Shown here in pieces: positions 30,961 to 43,010 of a stretch of DNA of 64,000 nt. This DNA is from Chrysomallon squamiferum. Taxonomy: Eukaryota > Mollusca > Gastropoda > Neomphalida > Peltospiridae. Within the stretch, counting starts at the first letter, position 1; each line of letters begins with the position of its first letter. The DNA lies in the NCBI GenBank assembly GCA_012295275.1, contig CM022670.1:20728198-20792197 (forward strand). Reading direction: 5' to 3'. The translations under genes and the position numbers were made by a program. Below the pieces are notes generated by a model. The model searched no databases, had not been told where the DNA came from, and saw only the letters and a list, made by a program, of their open reading frames with translations.

Positions 30961-32055
30961 ATGCAAAACTGCCAATTGAAAATGAAGAAAATTCTTTTCT
31001 TGACTGTTGTTGTCACCTCCATTTTCTTGCTGATTCTGTTTTCATCGAGGCATATTAAGGACATCAAAGTAATAAAGCAAACTATGTTTCAACCCTTAAA
31101 TGTTAATGTTACCAAATCGCAGCAAGATAAAAGTGTACCTGCTAAACCTATCTCTCAGTGGTGCATGGAACAAAACATATGTAAAAAAAATGAATCGAAA
31201 ACGTATTACGTTTACCACAGGAATGACACGTTTAAACGCATGTTAACTTCACCAGTGAATTATTCTAGAAATATAATCCACGAGAAAACCGTTGTTCCTA
31301 GTTTGGTTCATTTCATTTGGTTGTCTCATCTTGGACCGAAGAAAAAAATGTTTCAGTTTAAGGCTTTGGTAGCCATTTTAGCTGCACAAAGACTTATTAA
31401 ACCCCAACGAATTTTTTTGTGGATTGATAGTTTTCCTGAAGGAAAATATTTTTATGAACTACTGCTAAAGGTTAAAAACCTATATCTCATTCAGAGAGAA
31501 ATTCCAAAAGAAATATACGGAAGACCAGTGAATGTGTTAGAACATAAATCAGATGTTATTAGAATTGAGGCCATCTTGGAATTTGGAGGAATGTATTTTG
31601 ATTTGGATTCTTTTGTTGTGAATCCTTTGGATCCTTTGCTCAAATACGAGACAGTAATGGGATATGAAACATCTAATGGTCTGGGTAGCAGTACAATCAT
31701 AGCCACTCCTTGGGCAGAATTCATGAAACTGTGGCATTCGAAGTACAAGACTTTTGATGATACAAACTGGTCTGAACATGCCATATTAGTGCCTGCGAAA
31801 ATAGCCCTTCAACACAAAAACTTAATTCACACTGAAGAAACCTCCCTGTGTCAACCTAACTGGAGTAAGGAAGGTCTGAATGTGCTCTATGGTACTGGGA
31901 AAATTTACGACTGGAAGAAAAAGAATTACGTTGTACACTTGTGGTCGAAAAAGAGATCTGAAAAATATGATCCAGAAAATATCAAAGGAATGAAGAATAT
32001 TGTTGGTGAAATATTCAGATATATTTATTATGGCAATGCTACGATTATTACGTAG
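30961..32055 (+). CDS. Type II membrane glycosyltransferase with DXD motif (GT32/Gly_transf_sug-like), GT1
   Basis: A 364-residue single coding exon whose ATG directly follows a splice acceptor (tttttccag). After a short cytosolic tail comes one membrane segment (ILFLTVVVTSIFLLILF, about residues 11-27), giving Golgi type II topology. The lumenal part starts with VPSLVHFIWLSHLG, followed by RIFLWIDSFPEG and the HKSDVIRIEAILEFGGMYFD region leading into the DLD (DXD) metal/nucleotide-sugar site. This order (HxxW, then SD..R..L...GG.Y.D.D) is the Gly_transf_sug pattern shared with alpha-1,4-galactosyl- and N-acetylglucosaminyltransferases and OCH1-like enzymes. Donor and acceptor cannot be read. 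N-glycosylation sequons occur (NVT, NDT, NYS). An in-frame ATG at codon 8 aligns with the only ATG of GT2 and could be the true start. Confidence 0.85.
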   Translation: MQNCQLKMKKILFLTVVVTSIFLLILFSSRHIKDIKVIKQTMFQPLNVNVTKSQQDKSVPAKPISQWCMEQNICKKNESKTYYVYHRNDTFKRMLTSPVNYSRNIIHEKTVVPSLVHFIWLSHLGPKKKMFQFKALVAILAAQRLIKPQRIFLWIDSFPEGKYFYELLLKVKNLYLIQREIPKEIYGRPVNVLEHKSDVIRIEAILEFGGMYFDLDSFVVNPLDPLLKYETVMGYETSNGLGSSTIIATPWAEFMKLWHSKYKTFDDTNWSEHAILVPAKIALQHKNLIHTEETSLCQPNWSKEGLNVLYGTGKIYDWKKKNYVVHLWSKKRSEKYDPENIKGMKNIVGEIFRYIYYGNATIIT

Positions 32056-32170
32056 TTAGCTTTGGTGTAACTGTTACTGCTGAGGTTGGGACTGCAATCA
32101 TATAAGCATTCTTCATTACAGATATATTTTTTATGGCAATGCTACTATTATTAAGTAATTTGCTTTTGGA
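32020..32170 (+). repeat. Partial tandem duplication of the GT1 coding end
   Basis: The final bases of GT1 (cagatatattt-attatggcaatgc) reappear at about 32118-32155, followed by sequence (ttggatcagaaactgtg) that in GT2 lies directly after the stop codon. The intervening ~98 bp are therefore an insertion or duplication specific to GT1. Confidence 0.65.
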
Positions 32171-32338
32171 TCAGAAACTGTGTGATTACATCGATTGCAT
32201 TGGACACATGCTTTGTAGAATATCTAATTTTCTAGAATATTCTTAGGATCCTTATAATTTTATAGTCTTAGTAGGTTGAATAGATAACTCTGTCTCTGTT
32301 TGTCTGTGTGTGTTTCTCTTTATTAATATATATATATA

Positions 32339-32386
<48 letters not shown>

Positions 32387-32939
32387 GTTATTTTAAATCT
32401 GTTTTCACTATAATTATTATTTTAAATCTATTTTCATTTGCACTTTCATGTCTACGTAACATAAAAATAGCGCCTGTAATCTGTTTCATTCTTTTGTTAT
32501 CTGCTTATGACTTAACCGCATGCACAACGCTACTTAGCTTTTATAATAATTCCAGAAAAAAAGAAAAAGAAAAAAAAAGATTTCTGATTCATATATAAAA
32601 ATCAGTAAAAATCATTTTTGTTTTCTCCATTAGCTTATGTTAATTGACGCTTTAGTAACGTTGAAAATACACTTGAAAACATCTGGATTGGGCATTCTTT
32701 TTTTTTTTTTTTTTTAAATGTTCTTAATTAGTTTTTATTTTAAGTACATTTGTGTGAATACACAATAACAAAAATATATTTCTCTTACCAAAAATAACAC
32801 TGATCTATGTATACAACCTCCCAACGACCCCGAGACAACTAAACTAAAAAACAAAACACAAACAGCAAACAAATACCTCCCCACATCCCAAAGTAAAAAA
32901 AAATAAAAAGTCTGAAAAATAGAAGAATAGAAGAAAAAC
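32056..32939. other. Downstream of GT1, low complexity
   Basis: Contains an (ATT)n run at about 32339-32386 and a T tract at about 32698-32716. No gene is supported. Confidence 0.5.
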
Positions 32940-35630
32940 AAGAAGTCTAACCACTGATCTATAGTCTAATCACAGATCTACAGTCTAACCACTGAGCTAA
33001 AGTCTGACACTGATCTATAGTCTAACAACTGATCTACAGTCTAACCATTGATCTACAGTCTAACTACTGATCTGTAGGCTGACCACTGATCTATAGTCTA
33101 ACACTGATCTACAGTCTAACCACTGATCTACAACCTAACCACTGATCTACAGCCTAACACTGATCTACAGTCTAACCACTGATCTATAGTCTAACAACTG
33201 ATCTACAGTCTAACTACTGATCTATAGTCTAACCACTGATCATTATCTTACTACTGATCTACAGTCTAACCACTGATCTACAGTCCACCCACTGATCTAC
33301 AGTCTAACCACTGATCTGTAATCTAAGCACTGATCATTGTCTAACCACTGATCATCATCTTACTGCTGATCTACAGTCTAACCACTGATCTATAGTCTAA
33401 CCAGTGATCTGTAGGCCGTCCATTGATAACCACTGAGCTACAGTCTAACCACTGATCTATAGTCTAACCACTGATATGTAGTCTAACCACTGATCATTAT
33501 CTTACTACTGATCTACAGTCTAACCACTGATCTACATTCTAACCACTGATCTACAGTCTAGCCACTGATCTATAGTCTAACCACTGATCGACAGTCTAAC
33601 CACTGATCTGTAGTCTAAATACTGATCTATAGTCTAACCACTGATCATTATTTTACTACTGATCTACCGTCTAACCACTGATCTACCGTCTAACCACTGA
33701 TCTGTAGTCTAACCACTGATCTGTAGTCTAAACACTTATCTGTAGTCTAACCACTGATCTACAGTCTAACTTCTGATCTATAGTCTAACCACTGATTTGT
33801 AGTCTAAACACTGATCTGTAGTCTAACCACTGATCTACAGTCTAACTTCTGATCTATAGTCTAACCACTGATCATTATCTTACTACTGATCTACAGTCCA
33901 CCCACTGATCTACAGTCTAACCACTGATCTGTAATCTAAGCACTGATCATTGTCTAACCACTGATCATCATCTTACTGCTGATCTACAGTCTAACCACTG
34001 ATCTATAGTCTAACCAGTGATCTGTAGGCCGTCCATTGATCTACAGTCTAACCACTGAGCTACAGTCTAACCACTGATCTATAGTCTAACCACTGATATG
34101 TAGTCTAACCACTGATCATTATCTTACTACTGATCTACAGTCTAACCACTGATCTGTAGTCTAACCACTGATCTGTTGTCTAAACACTGATCTGTAGTCT
34201 AACCACTGATCTACAGTCTAACTTCTGATCTATAGTGTAACCACTGATTTGTAGTCTAAACACTGATCTGTAGTCTAACCACTGATCTACAGTCTAACTT
34301 CTGATCTATAGTCTAACCACTGATCATTATCCTACTACTGATCTACAGTGTAACCACTGATCTGTAGTCTAACCACTGATCTACAGTCTAACCACTGATT
34401 TGTAGTCTAACCACTGATCATTATCTTACTACTGATCTACAGTCTAACCACTGATCTACAGTCCACCCACTGATCTACAGTCCACCCACTGATCTACAGT
34501 CCACCCACTTATCTACAGTCTAACCACTGATCTGTAATCTAAGCACTGATCATTGTCTAACCACTGATCATCATCTTACTATGGATCTACAGTCTAACCA
34601 CTGATCTATAGTCTAACCAGTGATATGTAGGCTGACCATTGATCTACAGTCTAACCACTGTGCTACAGTCTAACCACTGATCTATAGTCTAACCACTGAA
34701 ATGTAGTCTAACCACTGATCATTATCTTACTACTGATCTGCAGTCTAACCACTGATCTACAGTCTAACCACTGATCTTTAGTCTAACCACTGATCTACAG
34801 TCTAACTACTGATCTTTAGTCTAACCACTGATCTACAGCCTAACCACTGATCTACAGTCTAACCACTAATCTACATTCTAACCACTGATCTACAGTCTAA
34901 CCACTGATCTACAGTCTAAGTACTGATCTACAGTCTAGCTACTGATCTATAGTCTAACCACTGATCGACAGTCTAACCACTGATCTGTAGTCTAAACACT
35001 GATCTATAGTCTAACCACTGATCATTATCTTACTACTGATCTACCGTCTAACCACTGATCTGTAGTCTAACCACTGATCTGTAGTCTAAACACTGATCTG
35101 TAGTCTAACCACTGATCTACAGTCTAACTTCTGATCTATAGTCTAACCACTGATTTGTAGTCTAAACACTGATCTGTAGTCTAACCACTGATCTACAGTC
35201 TAACTTCTGATCTATAGTCTAACCACTGATCATTATCCTACTACTGATCATTATCCTACTACTGATCTACAGTCTAACCACTGATCTACAGTCTAATCAC
35301 TGATTTGTAGTCTAACCACTGACCCATAGTCTAACGACTGATCTACAGACCAACCACTGATCGTTAGACTAACCACTAAAGTCTTACCACTGACCTGGAT
35401 TCTAACCATTGCGTAGTATAGTTTAACCACTGAGCTACTGTAGGACAATGAACTGCAATCTAACAATGAGATACATTCTCTCCATGAGCAATAATCTAAT
35501 CACTGAACTGTAGTCTAACCATGAACTAGAGTCTAAAACCAGTGTAATGCAGTCTAACCATGAACTAGAGTCTAAAACCAGTGTAGTGCAGTCTAACCAC
35601 TCAGCTACTATCTAACCATCGAGTTACAGC
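32940..35630. repeat. 19-bp satellite array (about 140 units)
   Basis: Monomer variants of actgatctacagtctaacc fill about 2.7 kb with few interruptions. Variants such as catta-tcttact, atctgtag and atctatag recur in blocks: the cattatcttactactgatct motif returns at irregular intervals, and a stretch around 33250-33480 is closely repeated at 33890-34120. This points to higher-order duplication. The ends become irregular after about 35390. Confidence 0.95.
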
Positions 35631-35639
35631 CTTGAAATG

Positions 35640-36037
35640 GAAAGTAAACGTTTTGATGAAGAATGATTTTTACCTTTCGATTGTTTCAACCTTTGTTTCC
35701 GAGATTAATTGGTGAGTGGGCGAGGGCAACGACTTAGGATCCCGCCTCTTTAAATGTTAAAGTAGTATGATGTCACTGACATTATTTATTAAATTGTTAC
35801 TTGAGTCATTGACTTCATTGATCAAAACATCAACTACCGCTTACGTTTGGAGAAACAACTACAATCATGACCAGTGTCTATTGATTATAAAAATATAAAT
35901 ATATTTAATTGCTTAACTATTAAATAATTTGTTCTGGCAATAACAAGCTGTATTCTGTTATCGGTATTGGTATTTAGATTAAATAACAAGAACTCAATCG
36001 AGAAAGCAATAACATGATCATAAACGACTACGATGGT

Positions 36038-36079
<42 letters not shown>

Positions 36080-36690
36080 AATAATAATAATAATAATAGT
36101 AACAGTAATAAGAAGAAGAAGAAAAAGAACATTGATAATAATAATTATTATTATAATTATGATGATGATGATAATAACAAAAGCAAGAAAACAACAAATA
36201 TATTTTATTGAATTAAAGAAAACATTTAGATATGATAAAGATATTTACTTTGTGAATAATTCTTTCAGAATACAAAATACATGCAGCTGACATAAGAGGT
36301 TCATTTCCAGCGGTAAATAGTTTAAATACTTGACCTTTTTAAATCACCATTTCAGTTACTTCTGTCATAAATATTAAAAGTAGTGCTTCTCCTCTTTTTA
36401 TCAAATTTAGTAACGCTAGCAAATATATTTAAAAAGTTTGTTTATTAATGTTGTTTTGTGCTGTTCTGGTATCTTACATAAAATGTTTCATATGAAAAAT
36501 ATAGATGTTTTTCTTCTTTCTTCTAATCTAAATGAAAATAATGTTGTTGATTTTTAAAATAATAGTAATAATAATAATAATAATGATAATGATGATGATG
36601 ATGATGATGATTTATTTTTTAATTTAGATTATATAATTTAGATAATAATAATTATTATTATTATTACTTATTATCTATATTATGTTTGTT
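35640..36690. other. Intergenic region with microsatellites
   Basis: Holds (AAC)n/(AAT)n at 36039-36100 and GAT repeats at 36560-36612. No gene is supported. Confidence 0.5.
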
Positions 36691-37213
36691 TTATAAGCGT
36701 GTTTCTTCCTTCGAAACTTCATCTGGTCTTTCTCCGAAGTACTTATTTTCACTGAAACCACTATCAACAAAGTCTTCCAATGTCATTTGTGAATCCGTCT
36801 CACCAGTTCTTGAAGATACAAGTGGATGATGTATGGACGAGAACAAAATTGTGCTTTTGTCTAGTCCTGAAACCTTTTTAACTTGTCTGCGAAATATATC
36901 AGTAAATTTCCTATCCATTATTTTACCTCTTGACATCTTTACATTTTGGAGATCGTAATGTAATATCTTGTAGTTAGCCCTGGTCTTCACACGCTCTGAT
37001 GAAACGTCAGCCGGTGTTTCTTGATTACTGTTTTTCAAGCTGTTTCTACAGGTTTGATCACAGTAATTAGCTACGTCCGTTCTTTCTGTTTTGTTGTCTA
37101 AATTGTCTTTAACTGAAATGGATTGGCATTCGTTATTGTGACAAACACAGCGACTGTCGCAACCAATAGCGGTATGACTGTTTTCAAATTTACAGACGTT
37201 GCTATTATTTCAG
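36691..37213 (-). CDS. Probable out-of-frame continuation of the GPCR C-terminal tail
   Basis: The frame offset from exon 2 is open for about 174 codons, from just after a TGA near 37215 to a stop at 36691. It is Ser/Thr/Lys/Asp-rich, as GPCR tails are (for example VSGLDKSTILFSSIHHPL, then LEDFVDSGFSENKYFGE). It overlaps the end of frame A by about 115 bases. A 1-nt indel, real or a sequence error, between about 37100 and 37213 would connect them. Confidence 0.5.
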
Positions 37214-37864
37214 TATGTAACTCAGGATCACCATTCTTTTTACTAAAACGGTTTTTAATATCATTAACATTTTCTAAATAAGAATGCTTGTCAGTCGTAT
37301 CATCAGTCTTTGTTATTGTTAGGTTTTTAGCGCATGTGCTATTACAATGGAAGCTGTTGTTAACATGCTCTTTAACAGGTTTTGTGTTCAGTTCGATATA
37401 TGAAATTTTCGGTGATGCTTCTTTTAAGGATACGACTTCATTTCTTCTACATCCTTTAAACAATCTGGTAGCGAGGCGACTCATTACTCGTCTGTAGTCT
37501 TTGTTTAGAATGATAAAAATTACGGGATTGACCGTGCTGTTGGCGAACGCCATTAGTGTGGTTAACAGGTCAGCGCTGTATGGTACCACGACATCTTCAT
37601 TGTTAACAGACCAGAAATTGAGAATGACGTACGGCCCCCAGCACAAGAAGAAAGCAACTGGAAGAGAATGTATAAATAAATTATAGCATTATTATCACAA
37701 CAATGATTTAGAGTTGTAAAGAAGTAACGAGAACATCGTGCATATAGAAATTATAATTATTTTGGCTACACAACATCCATATTTCTGCTGCGGCTACTGC
37801 TACTGCGATTATTACCACTACTTCTCTTATTTCTATTGTTGCCACTACTGCTACTACTACTACA

Positions 37865-37910
<46 letters not shown>

Positions 37911-38427
37911 TCATCACCATCACCACCTTCACCATCATCACTATTACTACAATCGTAAGTGGTAGTAATGGTGGGTAGTGATAGTTGTAGTAGTAATAAT
38001 AGTATTAGTATTAGTATTAGTAATAATGATAGTAGTTATATAAAATAAAATAAAGCAAATTATAAACAAAGCACTAAACCCTGCCTACAATTACTTCCGT
38101 ACTTTTATTATTACTACCATTATTACCAGTACGTCACACTTCTACTACCACTGCTACTGTTGTTACCACTACTATTCTGTTGTTACCACTACTATTCTGT
38201 GACGATTACTACTACGATAGTATCACACTGTATTTCAAAAGTATCGCTACTATCGTTAAAATTACTAGTACCATTACTGTTACTACAACTACTATCACCA
38301 TTATAGATACAATCATAACAAGTACTATTACCACTACTGATACAGTAACAACAACAATTACTTACTACTATTAATAATAATATTACTATTACTGAAACTG
38401 CTACTACTATTACTACTACTACTACTG

Positions 38428-38460
<33 letters not shown>

Positions 38461-39930
38461 TACTACTACTACTGTAAGCGCTCGCGCGTGCGTATGGAAC
38501 AGAACTATTTTAATCACAAAATATTTCAATTTCTGCTATACAAATTCCTATAATTCTTGTTCTATTATAGCTTTAAATACAATTACTGTTAGTACAGCTA
38601 CTACCATCATTAAAATTACAACTAGTACTATTACCACTATTGATATAGTAACAACAACAACAATAACTACTAGTACAAATAATATTACTTTTACTAAAAA
38701 TACTACTTATACTACTACTACTACTACTACTGTAATAGCGCGCGCGTGTATGGAAGACAATATTTTAATCACAAATATTACAATTTCTACTTTAAACTTC
38801 CTAGAATTATGTCTTGATCTTCTGTGATTAATAGTTTTAAATACAATTACTGGTAACAAGTTAACAAGCTCAACAATGACTGACAAATTTACCTGATCTT
38901 ATGGAGAAAGGAAGAGAAAGACAGACAACAAAGAGAGACGGACAGACAGACAGACAGTGTGTGTCTTCATATTGGATTAATATTAAAAGTTGTTATTTGT
39001 TTTAACTAATAATATAAATTATTACTTACCTACGGCTATTAAAACTCTTTTCACCGTTTTCAAATTTCTTGCAAACTTTGATCTGACATGGTGACGTTCT
39101 TCGTGTCGGTGCGATAATCGATCCGTTTCCGTCGTCCATACATCGATGCTATTACGATTATTGTCTCTATTATCCACATTGCTCGGTTCGTGACAAGTAA
39201 AAACTACTTGTCTCTGAGAATCGTCTATTCGTCTGATGTGATCCCTTGCAATTTGAACTATTTTAATGTACGAAAATAGCATGAGGGAAAACGGAAGAGC
39301 CATTCCGATAACGATAAGAAATATAGAGTAGCTAATATGTTCGAGATAAAATGGGTTGCATATCGGAATCGTCTGAGGCTGAAACCGATATTTTCCCCAA
39401 CCATACAGAGGACAGCTCGCCACAAATAGACACAATACCCAGATTCCTGAAACTACAAAACCAACTTTAAGATCTGTTGCTAGAACGGGATAACGTAAAG
39501 GGTGACGAATACAACAGTACAAATCGACGGCTATACCTGAAAGAAAGAATATAGAGCATTGCATGAGAGTGGTCGTGAGAAATGCTGTTAGTTCGCATAA
39601 CTGATATGGAAGAGGCCAACCTAATGATCCCGTAGAGATGATCCAAAATGGCAGCACTAGAATTCCTATGAGAATGTTAACAACTGCCAAGTTAGTCAAG
39701 AGAATGGAAGAAACACTCTGTCTGGACGGCGACGTTGACGACGTTGACGTTTTGTACACAGCATAGAACATGAGAGAGTTGAATAATAGACAGGAAGCGA
39801 TGAGGAGCGAGATGAGGAAGATCTGCACGCAGACGGAGAGTTGTGTGGTGAAAAACGCCGAGTCTTCGCTCACTTGGCAGAATTTGGTATGAACAGTGGT
39901 TGAGTTCAGGCATTTTTTCCACGTTGACAT
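36691..39930 (-). CDS. Rhodopsin-like (class A) GPCR, two coding exons
   Basis: Exon 1 (39930 down to 39030) and exon 2 (from 37657) join across a GT-AG intron within TM6, giving CWGPYVILNFW. Start chosen at ATG 39928-39930 (MSTWKKCLNSTT, with an N-glycosylation sequon) rather than the upstream in-frame ATG at 40005. Seven membrane segments are readable. TM2 contains LTNLAVVNIL. The conserved TM3 Cys is in QLCEL and its ECL2 partner in IPICNP. The TM3 end reads AVDLYCCIRHPLRYP, TM7 reads NSTVNPVIFIIL, and helix 8 is NKDYRRVM. The third loop is long and rich in Arg/His/Asp. One frame ends at 37098; an overlapping frame continues the tail to 36691. Ligand unknown; an amine-like or orphan receptor is possible. 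Confidence 0.85.
37098..37657 (-). CDS. GPCR exon 2 (TM6, TM7 and tail, frame A)
   Basis: Acceptor ctcttccag. Encodes the rest of TM6, TM7 (NPVIF variant of NPxxY), helix 8 and a cytoplasmic tail. Frame A ends with an unusual hydrophobic stretch (TVIPLLVATVAVFV) just before its stop, whereas the alternative frame there is hydrophilic. Confidence 0.8.
37658..39029 (-). other. GPCR intron rich in trinucleotide repeats
   Basis: Contains (TAC)n at 37850-37908, further ACT/ATT/TAC arrays, and two related copies of a roughly 330-bp segment, each ending in a CG-rich alternating run (gctcgcgcgtgcg near 38475, gcgcgcgcgtg near 38735). A short two-copy repeat (ttgttaccactactattctg) lies at 38158-38197. 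Confidence 0.6.
39030..39930 (-). CDS. GPCR exon 1 (TM1 to TM6 start)
   Basis: 300 codons plus one base, donor gtaagt. Encodes the extracellular N-terminus, TM1-TM5, the long third intracellular loop and the beginning of TM6 (KRVLIAV). Confidence 0.85.
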
Positions 39931-40898
39931 TTTCTCTGAATTTACTTTAGCGCTGTTATACAGAGAGTTGTAAGAAAAATAAATTAAACAAAAACAATTC
40001 AGCAACCAGAATTTTGAAATATTTTAGTAGTGATAATTACTATTTTTAAAAAGAAATCGTTATCTTTTATTCTGTAATAGTACTATAATCATCCACATTA
40101 CATGAATTCTTCAGACAATAATATTTTCTGATCCTTCCAGATGATGATCTTGTTACCATCATGCCAGATTACTGTATGCGACTTTTTGTTAACTTTTCTG
40201 CGTTTTATAAAAGGTGTCATTGTCATACTTTGATTCTTTATTTAAAATCCAATTCCTTACATTGTCTGAAAAAATAATATAACTGAAATATGATGTAGTG
40301 TTTCAATAACAAAACAGTGGTTCACAAAATATTATCTTTTTTGATTTGTAAAGTATTGTAATACCCAGTAATTAACTGAATATCCATTCAGTTTGAAGCA
40401 TATATCATACAAATCTTCATCAGGTAAATCCACTGTCAAACAAAATACAATTCACACTATAATCCTCTTATATTCTTTACAGAACACAAACTCCTTTATT
40501 TGTGTTTTCCGTACGAACCTATAATGCAATTGTAATAAAGTCTCCATGATATACACATATATATATATTTTTTTTTTTTTATTTTTTTAAGTCGCAAATG
40601 TCCTATATTGACAGCGCAAAACCTATTAATGTTTGAAAACAATACGCCTCTATACATACGTCACTAATTATACGTGACTATGCCTATCTTGATTTCTTTA
40701 AGAACCAATGAAAAAACCGATATTGAACGAATGTAACAATCACCATTCATAGATTGTAATCTTAGCTCTGTGCTCGCAAACAGTTTCTCTTCTAGAAGTA
40801 GGCAAAATGTTCAGGAAGCAGTAATTATGGGTAGTGTTCGAGTCACGTAAAATCACAGAACTTGAGTATGAAGCAATAATAATAATAATAATGAAATA

Positions 40899-40950
<52 letters not shown>

Positions 40951-42127
40951 GAGAAACAGCTATAAACAATTTCTGGTTCACTGAAACAACCTTTAATGAT
41001 TTTCGTGTAGTTAGAACTGCAAAAAATCGTGATAGAATTATATTGAAAACTATTACCTTTCTTCACATTTGCTAATGTAATTTTAATGCGGCGGCTTGTT
41101 TATCGATTCTCTATGTTTATGATCAGCTACCTTAGAATTTTCGTTATTGTTATTCAGTTAATTATTAAAGTTCCGTTTGTATCAGAATTCAGATCACGTA
41201 CATTCCCATTCACCTACTTTGATTTGTTAGTGTTAGTGTTATTATTATTATTGTTATTGATATAAATTATTATTAGTAGTAGTATGTAGTAGTAGTAGCA
41301 GTAGTAGTAGTAGCAGTAGTAGTAGCAGTAGTAGCAGCATAGATAGTAAAAGGAAAGAGATGTGGCTCATTGGTTAAAATCCTGCCTGTGGAAGTCCTAG
41401 GTAAACGTAGCAGACATGTTTAATTTCTACCTGGTCACGTGTATGTATAAAATACTTTAATATTTAAAAGATTCCTTCTAGTCAGAATAGCTCATGGTTT
41501 TATGCAGAAAGCCTCCTTTAGTCTATAATCATTATCAAAACACACCATATTCTAAAACACTAAATATAATGCATAATTTACTATTTTGGATTTATTCTCC
41601 AAAGGGCTCATTGATCACCAGTCGATAATTCAAGTCTTTATCGACAGCCTGGAAGGTCATATCGATTCCTGTGAATCGCTGGTGTGGTTAACAATGCCAT
41701 CATAGTTAACAGTTTCTAAAATATAATGATTTAATCTATCATAATATCCTACATTTTATTTTATTTTTTAAAAAGACTTCATATCACAGAGCCAAATTCT
41801 TGTAAAGTCTGTTTTACATTTTGTTTTTAAATATCAGTATTTAATTCCTTTAATATTCTAGGAAAGCAAAGACGAAGTTATTTTCCTCTAATAAATTATA
41901 CATTTACATTTCTTTATCGGTGATATTATTTTAGTAACTTTAAACAATGAATGCTTTAAAACTGATAGGCGTTGCATATTATATTATTGCTTTTTAAAAA
42001 TTATCTTACAGAAATCTCCAGTAGTTAGATAATAATGTCTAAAACTTGCGAGAACGACAAGAAGTAACGAAACCTACCAGCGTTTCCTAGAATGTGTTTC
42101 TTAATCTTAGTAATGGTAACAACATCA

Positions 42128-42188
<61 letters not shown>

Positions 42189-43010
42189 CGACCACGACGA
42201 TGATGATGATGATAATGACTACGAAAATGACGATAATAAAGATGCTAAAATGATGTAAAAATAAATATCACATATTTATTAAACTGTTATTTTAATATAA
42301 TAATATGTTGTATTGTTGTCTGAATAACAGAGATAAAACATAAATATCAACAAACAGACATACAGACGTGCAAGGAAAACAGAATATAAAAAAAAACAAA
42401 TTAACAATCTGTACATAACTTGAGATTTGTAACAGTCCCATATAGTTTTCATTTTGCAGGGATTAAAATATTAATGGGCGACAAAAGTCTGTTACTAAGG
42501 AAATAACAAATCGATTTATGTTTATTAACTGCAGACAATGCAAACGCTGCATCAATTCGTAATATTGTTTGCGTACTGTTTTGAACGCCTACCTTTACAC
42601 TTTCGGAACTATTCGGAAATACCATAGGGAGTATTTTGTATATATGTATGTATGCATGCATATGTGTGTGTGTGTATGTGTGCATGTATGGTAATATCTA
42701 CGTATGTAGGAAGTAATTAGCTGTGTGTATTTGTGCACAAACGCACTGGTATTGTTATGTTTATAGTTGTAAGCGCCGTAAAACGGTGGAAAACTGAACA
42801 CATTCAGAAATAAACCATCACTATTGTTCATTTAATAGCACTGCAAATGCGCTAAAGCTATTACTAATTATTTATCTAACTGTACTAAGAAAAAAAAAAA
42901 CCTGTCACAAATAAACTAAAGCGAACTATATAGACATATTCTGGAAAATTAGTCATTTTATAAAACATGTAATCAAATAGTCTCTGATCCAAAAACTACA
43001 ACCAAACAAA
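39931..43010. other. Intergenic between GPCR and GT2
   Basis: No gene supported. AAT microsatellites occur at about 40900-40950 and 42127-42186. A stretch at about 40980-41130 is related to arm A 24.42-24.59 kb. A possible SINE-like scrap lies near 41360. GTA arrays occur at 41275-41340. Confidence 0.5.
40980..41130 (+). repeat. Interspersed repeat, third copy
   Basis: Similar to 24420-24590 (plus) and 52960-53080 (minus): shared blocks include attaccttt...ttgctaatgtaattttaa, a following tcgattct/tctattcg stretch and gagtagct/gatcagct. Family not identified. Confidence 0.5.

Noticed and set aside
31491-31784. Minus-strand frames opposite GT1
   Set aside because: Antisense shadows of the glycosyltransferase coding exon.
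32940-35630. CRISPR-like appearance of regularly spaced short repeats
   Set aside because: There are no unique spacers; the units are contiguous 19-bp satellite monomers in a eukaryotic setting.
41355-41450. tRNA-derived SINE head (tggctcattggttaaa resembles an A box)
   Set aside because: No matching B box at the proper distance and no second copy in the window.
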